NCBI RefSeq assembly: GCF_000712595.1
Contig: NZ_JOTN01000001.1
Coordinates: 47,901-111,900, forward strand
DNA: 64,000 nucleotides
Direction of reading: 5' to 3'
Source: Bacillus manliponensis
Lineage (GTDB): Bacteria; Bacillota; Bacilli; Bacillales; Bacillaceae_G
Shown: piece by piece, positions 26,861-34,024 of the stretch
How positions within the stretch are numbered: the first letter of the stretch is position 1
Layout of the letters: each line of letters starts with the position of its first letter
The notes under the pieces: model-generated
What the model was told of the DNA's origin: nothing
What the model saw: the letters and a program-made list of their open reading frames with translations, nothing else
The model's database searches: none
Translations under genes and position numbers: made by a program

Positions 26861-27613
26861 TCAACTATTTTTGTCCGAACTCCAGCTTTCATTTGCATCT
26901 TTCAAGTCTTTTGGTGTATCAACACTAATCCAAAATCCATTATATTCAAATACCGCTAGCTCATTATCTTTTATTAAATTACGCAATGGTTCTTCCTCAA
27001 GAACACATCCACTTTCATCACTTAAATAACGAAAAATTTCCTTGTTACATACAAAGAAACCTCCATTTACTAACGCATCAAGTAAAGGTTTTTCCTGAAA
27101 TTCCGTTGCAATTCCTTCTTCTACTTGCAATAAGCCATATTGACTATTTCTCTTAATTCCAGTCAACGTCGCCACTTTCCCTTTCTCTTTATGAAATTTC
27201 ACAAGTTCATCAATATCAATATGTGCTAATCCGTCACCATACGTTAATAAAAACATCCCATCTTGTACATAACTTTCAAGCTTCTTAATCCTTGCCCCAG
27301 TCGCCGTTTCAATTCCCGTATCAATAAACGTAATATTCCATGGTTCTCGCTTTCCAAGTAATTGATGCTGATTCTTTTGAAGATCCAAAATAAAATCATG
27401 TTCTTTCCAAGTGTAATGCATGAAATATTCCTTAATTTTCTCCCCTTTATAGCCTAACGGTAAAATAAACTCTTGATGTCCAAATTTACTATACCATTCC
27501 ATAATATGACAAATTAGGGGTTTTCCTTGAACTCGGACTAATGGTTTCGGAACATCTTCTAAAATCCCTTGCATTCTTAGCCCTTTCCCACCACACAAAA
27601 TGATGACTTTCAT
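26861..27613 (-). CDS. rfbF: Glucose-1-phosphate cytidylyltransferase
   Basis: Makes CDP-glucose from CTP and glucose-1-phosphate, the first step of the CDP-6-deoxyhexose branch. 250 residues. The N-terminal nucleotide-binding signature is VIILCGGKGLRMQ with VPKPLVRVQGKPLICHIM (residues 3-38). The family hallmark FILPLGYKGEKIKEYF, a metal-binding YGDGLAHID (about 125-133) and GFFVCNKEIF are intact. The length is typical. The start has AGGGGAG upstream. It is the first gene of the minus-strand operon rfbF - glycosyltransferase - epimerase - rfbG. Confidence 0.93.
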   Translation of the reverse strand: MKVIILCGGKGLRMQGILEDVPKPLVRVQGKPLICHIMEWYSKFGHQEFILPLGYKGEKIKEYFMHYTWKEHDFILDLQKNQHQLLGKREPWNITFIDTGIETATGARIKKLESYVQDGMFLLTYGDGLAHIDIDELVKFHKEKGKVATLTGIKRNSQYGLLQVEEGIATEFQEKPLLDALVNGGFFVCNKEIFRYLSDESGCVLEEEPLRNLIKDNELAVFEYNGFWISVDTPKDLKDANESWSSDKNS

Positions 27614-27840
27614 CCCATCTCCCCTGACGCGATCGTATTTAATATATGGCTAATTTAAGTTATGCGGACAGATGACGAACTGTGTCGTTGTACTAGTTGT
27701 ATAGTAAAAAATGAGCTTGGACAAATAAATTGCAACTTCACTCAGTGGGCTGTTACTGGCTGTTAATCTCCCACCTACATTTCTTTGCTTCTCTCAAGTT
27801 TTGAGGCAGGAGTCTTACAGCCAGTTAATGCGGGATAAAA
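27614..27840. other. Gene-free upstream region of rfbF
   Basis: It holds the presumptive rfbF promoter. At 27738-27832 there is sequence with CAGTGGGCTGTTACTGGCTG and a later ACAGCCAGTTAATGCGGG, partly complementary, which looks like decayed end sequence of a mobile element. No intact transposase is present. Confidence 0.4.
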
Positions 27841-27950
27841 AAAGGAAGCATAACCCTGCATGTTATGCAAAGTTATGCTTCCTGTTATAACAATGTGACT
27901 TAACTTATACAGTTGCATACCAATAACCCATAAACTTGCAGAAAGTTTAT
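27841..27950. repeat. AGGAAGCATAA hairpin repeat, copy A
   Basis: AGGAAGCATAA (27844-27854) and its exact complement (27874-27884) enclose GCATGTTATGC, itself a small palindrome. The following 60 or so bases (ATAACCCATAAACTTGC) are similar to those after copy B at 31.7 kb. Confidence 0.75.
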
Positions 27951-28022
27951 TTGGGAGGCATAACATTACACAAAGTTTCTATAAGCTATAGCGGTTAGAG
28001 TACTCAAAAAATTTTGTTTCAA

Positions 28023-28379
28023 TCAAACATTATCACTGTTTTTTACTATAACTTCACCATTAGGGTACCTGTGCTTAATATAATCTCCTCCCCAATCACA
28101 AAGTACCTGCAAAACCTCTTTCAAAGATTCCCCGTACTCTGTAAGGGAATATTCAACTTTTGGTGGCACCTGATTGTATACCTTTCTAGAAATCAAACCA
28201 TCTCTTTCAAGCTCTCTTAATTGTTCAGTAAGCATTTTTTGCGTAATACCAGTTACCAAGCGTTTTAATTCACCTGTTCGTATTGGACCTCTTGTTAAAT
28301 GGTACAAAATATGAGCTTTCCACTTCCCCCCAATCACTTCTAAAACTACTTCAATTCTATTGTTGTATTGTTTCTCCAT
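28023..28379 (-). CDS. HxlR-family transcriptional regulator
   Basis: 118 residues: a winged helix typical of the HxlR/MarR-like family. IGGKWKAHILYHLTRGPIRTGELKR (residues 16-40), GITQKMLTEQLRELERDGLISRKVY (recognition helix), and the wing VPPKVEYSLTEYGESL are present. No cysteine near the N-terminus as in redox-sensing HypR, although one Cys lies in VLCDWGG. It is divergent from a nitroreductase gene, the usual partner of such regulators responding to electrophilic or quinone stress. Confidence 0.9.
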   Translation of the reverse strand: MEKQYNNRIEVVLEVIGGKWKAHILYHLTRGPIRTGELKRLVTGITQKMLTEQLRELERDGLISRKVYNQVPPKVEYSLTEYGESLKEVLQVLCDWGGDYIKHRYPNGEVIVKNSDNV

Positions 28380-28405
28380 ACTTAACTCCTTTTATATTTT
28401 GATAG

Positions 28406-28461
28406 GTACTTTTTTGTGCCTATAGTACTAAAAGGTGTCTATATTACAAAAAAGTGCGTAC
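28406..28461. promoter_or_regulatory. Putative HxlR operator in the regulator/nitroreductase intergenic region
   Basis: GTACTTTTTTGT (28406-28417) and ACAAAAAAGTGCGTAC (28446-28461) are inverted copies flanking TATAGTACTA. A further GTACTA core lies between them. Confidence 0.5.
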
Positions 28462-28592
28462 TTTTTATTTTATCTGTACTATACCATAATAGGTTTTGTT
28501 AGCAACTTATGCGAAATATCGATGTGACCTTACACATTAAATATTCCGTTCATAATACATTCAATTTCAAGAATGATGGAGGTAGTAAAGAT

Positions 28593-29240
28593 ATGAAAAA
28601 AGAAAATCGTACTGCAAATTTTTATGATGTGATTCGTGACCGTCGTTCCGTTCGCTTTTATGATTCTTCAGTTAAAATGACTGATGAAGAAATTAAAGAA
28701 CTTCTTGAAGAGGCAATGCTAGCACCAAGTGGAACAAACTTAAATCCTTGGCGCTTCATGGTTTTCACAGATCAGGCTCTTAAAGAAAAACTTCTTCCAA
28801 TGGCTTCAGGGCAACAACAAGTAGTTGATGCATCCGCAGTTATTGTGGTGTTAGGAGATATGGATGCTTACACATTAGAAAACGCTGATAAAATCAATCA
28901 AAGAGCTGTAGATGCTGGTTTTATGACGAAAGAAATTAAAGATAGAATTAACAACAGTGTACAGGGGTATTACGGTTCTGTAAGTGAGCAAGTAAAAAAA
29001 GAATGGCAAATGCTTGATGGTGGTTTGTTAGCTATGCAATTTATGTTAGCTGCAAAAGCAAGAGGATACGATACAGTACCTATGCTTGGCTACAGCATTG
29101 AAGAGTTCCGTAAAGAATTTAATGTCCCAGAAAACTTAGTTAACGTTTTAATGATTGCTGTTGGTAAAGCGAAAGAGCCAGGATTCCCAACAGTGAGATT
29201 AGGTGTTGATGAAGTAACTTCTTGGAATGGAGAACTTTAA
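28593..29240 (+). CDS. Nitroreductase family protein
   Basis: A 215-residue FMN-dependent oxidoreductase that reduces nitroaromatics or quinones with NAD(P)H, cytoplasmic dimer. The FMN-binding N-terminal motif DRRSVRFYD (about 14-22) and APSGTNLNPWRFMVF (about 43-57) are present, then QFMLAAKARGYDTVPMLGY supplies the second FMN contact. The start chosen has GGAGGTAG upstream; a start 28 codons earlier has no ribosome site. It lies divergent from the HxlR regulator, suggesting induction by the regulator's ligand. Confidence 0.92.
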   Translation: MKKENRTANFYDVIRDRRSVRFYDSSVKMTDEEIKELLEEAMLAPSGTNLNPWRFMVFTDQALKEKLLPMASGQQQVVDASAVIVVLGDMDAYTLENADKINQRAVDAGFMTKEIKDRINNSVQGYYGSVSEQVKKEWQMLDGGLLAMQFMLAAKARGYDTVPMLGYSIEEFRKEFNVPENLVNVLMIAVGKAKEPGFPTVRLGVDEVTSWNGEL

Positions 29241-29268
29241 TCATCACTATTTTATAGGGTAATTTCTA

Positions 29269-29297
29269 TATTAGGGGGATTAACCGTCCTCCTAATA
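29269..29297 (+). terminator. Hairpin after the nitroreductase gene
   Basis: TATTAGGGGG / CCTCCTAATA arms (near perfect). No strong T-run, so it may be a weak terminator or a repeat. Confidence 0.45.
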
Positions 29298-29399
29298 CTA
29301 ACCGCACAATAGAAACATTTATGAACTCGATATAGAAATGAAAATACACTCTAATAATAGATATAAAGTATCTATATTAACTATAAAGGAAGGATTTTT

Positions 29400-30392
29400 A
29401 TGAAATTAAGTGTTTTAGATCAAACTCCTATTTCAAATGGACATACTCCTCATGAAACGATACAAAATACGATTGAACTAGCTCAACTAGTGGATGGGTT
29501 AGGGTATCACAGAATATGGTATTCCGAACACCATGGGTCTGCAAACTTGGCAAGTGCTTCACCTGAAATATTGATTGCTCATATTGCATCAGTAACAAAC
29601 CAAATTCGTGTTGGTTCTGGCGGAATCATGTTGATGCATTACTCACCATTAAAGATGGCGGAAATATTTAAAACATTAACGACATTGTATCCTAATCGAA
29701 TTGATTTCGGTGTAGGTCGTGCACCTGGCGGTGATCAATTTTCTACCCTTGCATTGCATGAAGGAAAACAACCAAACTTGTTCAATCAGTACGATAAATT
29801 AGTGGAAACAATGATGTTTATGTCAGAGACGATGCCTGCTGATCATTTGTATAATCGTACGCTGGCTGCCCCATTAGGTGCTCTATTACCTGAAGTTTGG
29901 TTATTAGGATCTAGTGGAAATAGTGCTGCACAGGCAGGACGATTCGGCATTGGGTATTCATTTGCTCAGTTCATTAGTGGACAATTATCTGCCGAAATGT
30001 TGGAGTCTTATCGTACAAATTTCACTCCTTCAGAGTTTCTGCAGACCCCTCAAATTAATGTTGGTTATTTCGTGATGGCAGCAGAAACAGCTGAAGAAGC
30101 TGAATATCATGCAGCTAGTTTAGATTTAAATTTATTATTTTTAGATAAAGGAATGCCTTTCCAAATCGTATCTCCTGAGGACGCATTAAATTATTCTTAT
30201 ACTGAAATGGATAAGATGCGTATACAGAAAAACCGTAACCGATTCCTAGTAGGGAGCGCAAAAGATGTCGCAAATACGTTACGTGAACATGATGAGAAAT
30301 TTGGTATTAATGAAGCTGTAATTGGCACAATCAGTCATAGCCATGAAGCAAGACTGCAGTCTTATCAATTACTTGCAAAAGAACTTTTATAA
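29400..30392 (+). CDS. LLM-class flavin-dependent oxidoreductase (luciferase-like monooxygenase)
   Basis: 330 residues of the bacterial luciferase fold in the subgroup with an MsnO8/YwcH-like pattern: MKLSVLDQTPISNG at the N-terminus, LGYHRIWYSEHHG (about 34-46), RVGSGGIMLMHYSPLKMAE (about 72-90), DFGVGRAPGGD (about 103-113) and LLGSSGNSAAQAGRFGIGYSFAQF. They use FMNH2 and oxygen, or act as F420/FMN reductases. It leads a four-gene operon with DUF896, Rrf2 and ABM genes. Substrate unknown. Confidence 0.9.
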   Translation: MKLSVLDQTPISNGHTPHETIQNTIELAQLVDGLGYHRIWYSEHHGSANLASASPEILIAHIASVTNQIRVGSGGIMLMHYSPLKMAEIFKTLTTLYPNRIDFGVGRAPGGDQFSTLALHEGKQPNLFNQYDKLVETMMFMSETMPADHLYNRTLAAPLGALLPEVWLLGSSGNSAAQAGRFGIGYSFAQFISGQLSAEMLESYRTNFTPSEFLQTPQINVGYFVMAAETAEEAEYHAASLDLNLLFLDKGMPFQIVSPEDALNYSYTEMDKMRIQKNRNRFLVGSAKDVANTLREHDEKFGINEAVIGTISHSHEARLQSYQLLAKELL

Positions 30393-30412
30393 GAAGAAAG
30401 GTGGAAAAAGAA

Positions 30413-30655
30413 ATGATTGAAATTTTAAATCGAATTAACATATTAGCTAAAAAACAAAAAGAAGATGGTTTAACACAAACAGAGTTAAAAGAGCGTCAAG
30501 AATTACGTCAAGAATATCTTCAAATTATTCGTGGTCAAGTAAACAGTACAGTTACAGGATTAACAATATTAGATCCTTTAGGTAATGATGTTACACCTGA
30601 GAAATTAAAAAAAGAACAACAAAAACAATCATTTAAAAAGAATGATGACGCATGA
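30413..30655 (+). CDS. DUF896 family protein (YnzC-like)
   Basis: 80 residues. The DUF896 core is IEILNRINILAKKQKEDGLTQTELKERQELRQEYLQIIRGQV, forming a helical hairpin, with a C-terminal disordered KKEQQKQ tail. In B. subtilis the YnzC homologue is an SOS-linked small cytoplasmic protein of unknown role. The ATG at 30413 follows AAAGGTGG at 8 bases. It overlaps the next gene by four bases (ATGA), so translation is coupled. Confidence 0.9.
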   Translation: MIEILNRINILAKKQKEDGLTQTELKERQELRQEYLQIIRGQVNSTVTGLTILDPLGNDVTPEKLKKEQQKQSFKKNDDA

Positions 30656-31131
30656 AAATGACGGCTGGCGTGGAACAAGCTGTATATGCTCTTTTGTTAC
30701 TTAATCGTTTACCTAAGCAGGCTATGCTGTCAGGTGAGTCGTTAAGTCAGCAGCTACATGTTTCTCCAACTTATCTTAAAAAATTAATGAGAAAACTTGT
30801 GCGAGCAGGGCTTGTTTCTTCAGTGCCAGGCGCAAAAGGTGGATTTCGGTTACTAACTGTTTCTGAAAACATTCGAATATATGACGTATACATCGCCGTA
30901 GAAGGCTTAGAATCCCTTTACCGTTCAAATGGTATCTTCCATGCGATGTTCCAATTAAAAGAAAACAAAACCTGTCTATTATCCGATGTAATGGAAGAAG
31001 CTGAAGATGCTTGGCAATCTATCTTAAAACGTACCACAATTGATTCTTTACATGAGGCGCTTAATAATACCTCTTCAAAGGAATCTCTTACTAAAATTGA
31101 TTCTTGGTTAAAAGAAAAAGTTGTCTTATAA
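30652..31131 (+). CDS. Rrf2-family transcriptional regulator
   Basis: 159 residues. The winged helix resembles Rrf2/YwnA proteins: AVYALLLLNRLPK, SGESLSQQLHVSPTYLKKLMRKLVRAGLVSSVPGAKGGFRL (recognition helix and the GAKGGF wing). The three cysteines that bind Fe-S in IscR/NsrR are absent (only one Cys, in NKTCLL), so sensing must differ. It overlaps DUF896 by 4 bases and probably regulates its own operon. Confidence 0.88.
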   Translation: MKMTAGVEQAVYALLLLNRLPKQAMLSGESLSQQLHVSPTYLKKLMRKLVRAGLVSSVPGAKGGFRLLTVSENIRIYDVYIAVEGLESLYRSNGIFHAMFQLKENKTCLLSDVMEEAEDAWQSILKRTTIDSLHEALNNTSSKESLTKIDSWLKEKVVL

Positions 31132-31188
31132 AATCATTCCATTTTGTTGATTAATGGAAATTTACAAATAATGTTTAGGGGGAATTTG

Positions 31189-31476
31189 ATGTTTGTTAGA
31201 GTGGTAACTTTCGATTGTAAATCGGGAATGGAAGAACAATTACGAGAAATGGGCCGAAATATGCTCGTACCTATCAACAAAGATGCAGGCTGTATTCATG
31301 CATATTTCTTAGAACCTAGCGTTGAAAACGACAATGCTTCTTTTGGTGTAGTAAGCATTTGGCCAGATAAAGAGACGTTAGACACTATGAAGCATAGTAA
31401 AAGATACCGTACTTTAATTCAAAATATGAGTCCTTTAATTGAATCGTTAACAGATTGTCTCTACTTGACAGACTGA
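31189..31476 (+). CDS. Antibiotic biosynthesis monooxygenase (ABM)-domain protein
   Basis: 95 residues, one ABM ferredoxin-like domain: MFVRVVTFDCKSGMEEQLREMG, PINKDAGCIHAYFLEP, and SFGVVSIWPDKETLDTMKHSKRY with conserved Trp and His positions. Such dimers act as quinol or polyketide monooxygenases or heme-degrading enzymes. Start at the ATG after AGGGGGA; an upstream in-frame TTG has no ribosome site. It is the last gene of the LLM monooxygenase operon, consistent with detoxification of an aromatic or quinone compound (inference). Confidence 0.85.
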   Translation: MFVRVVTFDCKSGMEEQLREMGRNMLVPINKDAGCIHAYFLEPSVENDNASFGVVSIWPDKETLDTMKHSKRYRTLIQNMSPLIESLTDCLYLTD

Positions 31477-31718
31477 ATGACCATAATAATACTCAATTTG
31501 TAAATGAGAAGGACTAATTTCCCTACCATCTATGTCTGTATAAGAAATTTACTACATGAAAAGAAAATAGATACTACGCGCTATACTGGACATGGTATAT
31601 GCTACTAATTAGAGTATGTTTAAACTCCTATTAAGCTATCCACAAGAAGATGTCATTCATATCGTCATCTTTAAATTACAATAACCTCTAAATTTACAGA
31701 AGCATATTCTTGCACAAC

Positions 31719-31835
31719 AAAACAGGAAGCATAAACCTGCATGTTATGCAAAGTTATGCTTCCTGTTATACAAAAATGTCACTTTACCTATAAGTTGGCC
31801 ATGAGTTAATTATTAACCCATAAACTGGCCATGAA
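31719..31835. repeat. AGGAAGCATAA hairpin repeat, copy B
   Basis: AACAGGAAGCATAA (31721-31734) and its exact complement (31754-31767). The loop is the same as in copy A except one base. Downstream it contains GGCCATGAGTT and GGCCATGAATT as direct repeats. The remaining gap 31477-31718 and 31836-32086 shows no coding signal. Confidence 0.75.
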
Positions 31836-32086
31836 TTCTACAAAGCAGCAAATAAGAATACCTATTAACAGCATAGGGTATTTAAAATTTCAATAAACTT
31901 TATTAAATCATTTGAATTCTTAGAAGTACCATTGAGTACCTTTGCTGTATCAATAAACCTATTACCTCCATATTCACTACTCCGCAGTAAATATTTTTTC
32001 TAATATCGGGGCAATTATTTTATTCAATAATAGTTCAAAGGATAAATGGTGCATCTGAGCAGGCCTTACTAAATAATTGGTAATCT

Positions 32087-32124
32087 TAAAGGGATAGGCA
32101 CTATAAATAGTGCCTATCCCTTTA
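32087..32124. repeat. 17-bp perfect hairpin left of the Tn3-type element
   Basis: TAAAGGGATAGGCACTA and its exact complement around TAAA. No T-run, so it is either a weak terminator or a separate palindromic repeat. Confidence 0.65.
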
Positions 32125-32140
32125 GGATTAAGAGCATATA

Positions 32141-32825
32141 GGGGTAGCGTCAGGAAAATGCAGATTTACAACGCTAAGGAAATATCACTTATTAAAAAAG
32201 CCGATTTCCATCTCAAGGAATCGACTTTTTTTAGTTATTCTTAATGAACTAACGCATGCGTTAGTTGCATAAGTAAGAGGTTTGAAAAAATAGCCTGTAT
32301 ATATTTGAACGATGAATAACTCACCTATTTTCTTGTGTTCGCTCGCACTATATACAGAAATTTCATAAAAATGAAACATATTATTTATCTGTTTGTTTTT
32401 GCTTCTTTTTCAAATACTCCGCACGCAATTTTTCAAGTTGCTGCTTTTTATCAAATTTGGCAGGCTTCTGTTTTTCATGAAACTTTGTCACAGCTACCTG
32501 ACCTTTGTAATCCAATTGATATTTTCCCACTTTGTTCACCTACTTTTCTTGTCTTTAAAGAGAATCTATTCAACAAATATAATACACCTTATTTTACTGA
32601 AGTAGACCTTATTACTTTATTAGTTTTTCTACTTATATCCATATTAATCCAAATATCCCCTACTTAAACTAACCTGTCCCGTTAGTTTAAGTAGGAAACT
32701 TCACAATCTCAATAGAGTAAAGCCTATTGGTACATAATCACCTTTAAATTAGACTTCATAATGTCTCATAAGACTTGTATCAAAATGCTTATCGTTGTAA
32801 ATCCGCATTTTCCTGACTCTACCCC
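32141..32825. mobile_element. Non-autonomous Tn3-type miniature element (TIME-like), 685 bp
   Basis: Inverted 38-bp ends at 32141-32178 and 32788-32825 match at 35 of 38 positions. They start GGGGTA and end ACGCTAAG or ACGATAAG, the pattern of Tn3-family (Tn4430-like) ends. The flanking pentamers are ATATA and ATATT, close to a 5-bp target duplication. No transposase is inside. The interior holds a terminator-like hairpin (about 32194-32230), a 20-bp perfect palindrome (32247-32266, AACTAACGCATGCGTTAGTT), a 15-bp hairpin (32659-32695) and one small ORF. It would need a transposase supplied in trans. Confidence 0.8.
32381..32530 (-). CDS. Small lysine-rich protein carried by the Tn3-type element (49 residues)
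   Basis: A GTG start 5 bases after AGGTGA. The product begins VGKYQLDYKGQVAVTKFHEK and ends in a charged helix (KLRAEYLKKKQKQ). It is basic and probably helical, with no signal or membrane segment. Codon use and the ribosome site look genuine. It is the only plausible gene inside the element. I do not recognise a named family; a DNA- or RNA-binding or conjugative-element passenger is possible but unproven. Confidence 0.6.
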   Translation of the reverse strand: MGKYQLDYKGQVAVTKFHEKQKPAKFDKKQQLEKLRAEYLKKKQKQTDK

Positions 32826-32829
32826 ATAT

Positions 32830-32900
32830 TGGAAGCATAAGTTAGCCGTAAACTAAAAGAAGCATAAGTTCGCCAAAACGGCCATCTTATGCTTCTTGTT
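32830..32900. repeat. GAAGCATAAGTT hairpin repeat, copy C
   Basis: AAGAAGCATAAG (32857-32868) and its exact complement (32886-32897); a direct repeat GAAGCATAAGTT lies at 32832 and 32859. Clearly related to copies A and B. It lies between the Tn3-type element and the ssrA terminator. Confidence 0.7.
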
Positions 32901-32911
32901 ACAAAAATAAA

Positions 32912-32937
32912 AAAACCACCAAATATGTATTTTGGTG
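32912..32937 (-). terminator. ssrA terminator
   Basis: CCACCAAAATACATATTTGGTGG on the minus strand followed by TTTTTTTATTTTT; it overlaps the CCA end of tmRNA. Confidence 0.88.
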
Positions 32938-33292
32938 GAGACGGTGGGAGTCGAACCCACGTCCAGAAATATCGGCACTTAAGCTTCTACGAGTGTAGTC
33001 GATATATTAGCGTTTCGCGAATTTTTCGGCCTATCGACAGGCTTCCAAATTGCTAGTCTGATTGTTCTCTTCCTTTGCCCTCAGACGGCGAACTCCGGCG
33101 TAGCCCACTAATAAGTGAACCTCTCTAAACTAACCACATGGGCGATGGGTAGGAGAGGCCTTTAGGTGCTATTAAGCAGCTAAAGCGAAATTGTTTTGTT
33201 TGCCAGTTATAGGCTTTGACGTTTTAACGAGGCCGATCCCCTCGACTCGCGACTTAAGCTCGAACTATCCCTGTCGAATCCGTAACGTCCCC
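32933..33292 (-). ncRNA. ssrA: tmRNA (transfer-messenger RNA)
   Basis: Rescues stalled ribosomes with SmpB. The 5' end GGGGACGTTACGGATTCGAC and the 3' end GGTTCGACTCCCACCGTCTCCACCA form the tRNA-like domain with an encoded CCA. The tag reading frame (33172-33204, minus) is GGC AAA CAA AAC AAT TTC GCT TTA GCT GCT TAA, giving GKQNNFALAA, with the proteolysis signal ALAA. Length of about 360 bases is normal. The gene follows smpB on the same strand, as in other Bacillus. Confidence 0.97.
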
Positions 33293-33376
33293 ATATAAGA
33301 AAATGGAGCTTACGAAGTATATTCGTGATAGCTACTAATGAGCTGTTTTTCAATGTACAACTTGCTTACATGACTT

Positions 33377-33404
33377 ATTATAGCATACGTTCTCCATTTT
33401 ACAA
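33377..33404 (-). promoter_or_regulatory. Putative ssrA promoter
   Basis: On the minus strand TTGTAA, 16 bases, TATAAT. It starts transcription about 80 bases before the mature tmRNA 5' end, which RNase P would trim. Confidence 0.6.
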
Positions 33405-33419
33405 ATGTAAATTTCTGTA

Positions 33420-33887
33420 TTACATCTTTTGACGATCGCGGAATACACGTGCAATTTCACGCTTTGCTTCTTTCTCTTTTAAATCATGACGTTTATCATA
33501 TTGTTTCTTACCTTTTCCTAATCCAAGCGCCATTTTTGCAAATCCATTTTTTAAATAGATTTTAACGGGAACAAGCGTATAACCAGTCTCTTTCGCGTAG
33601 CCAATTAATTTTGCAATTTCTTTCTTATGAAGAAGTAACTTTCTTGTACGAAGCGGATCGTGGTTAAAGCGGTTTCCTTGCTCATACGGACTAATATGCA
33701 TGTTGTGTACCCACACTTCACCGTTCTGTACACGTGCGAAGGCATCCTTTAAGTTCACGCGCCCAGCGCGAATTGATTTAATTTCTGTTCCTTGCAAAAC
33801 AAGCCCTGCTTCATATGTTTCTTCTATAAAATAATCATGGTATGCTTTTTTGTTTTGTGCAATGACTTTCCCTTGACCTTTAGGCAT
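33420..33887 (-). CDS. smpB: SsrA-binding protein SmpB
   Basis: Binds the tRNA-like end of tmRNA and delivers it to stalled ribosomes. 155 residues. [46 protein letters not shown] is diagnostic (OB-barrel), and the C-terminal basic tail ([23 protein letters not shown]) enters the decoding centre. The ATG at MPKGQG is preceded by GAAGGGGC; the frame is open further upstream, but without family similarity. It lies directly between rnr and ssrA. Confidence 0.96.
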   Translation of the reverse strand: MPKGQGKVIAQNKKAYHDYFIEETYEAGLVLQGTEIKSIRAGRVNLKDAFARVQNGEVWVHNMHISPYEQGNRFNHDPLRTRKLLLHKKEIAKLIGYAKETGYTLVPVKIYLKNGFAKMALGLGKGKKQYDKRHDLKEKEAKREIARVFRDRQKM

Positions 33888-33983
33888 CTCTTTCGCCCCT
33901 TCCTTCATTTGTATTATTGTAGCAAAATCTAAAGAAAGACGCCACTCATCACTATATTCTGCAGTTAGAAACATATAAAATAA

Positions 33984-34019
33984 AACCCCTGCTCGATATG
34001 TTTCGTTGCGCAGGGGCTT
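33984..34019 (-). terminator. Terminator between rnr and smpB
   Basis: AGCCCCTGC and GCAGGGGTT arms on the minus strand with TTTTATTTTAT after; long loop. Confidence 0.75.
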
Positions 34020-34024
34020 TACTA

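Noticed and set aside
27775-27966. 63-codon minus-strand frame across repeat copy A
   Set aside because: Made mostly of hairpin repeat sequence; no ribosome site or recognisable product.
32335-32667. 110-codon plus-strand frame inside the Tn3-type element
   Set aside because: No ribosome site; overlaps the better supported 49-residue gene on the other strand and has odd, hydrophobic, non-family sequence.
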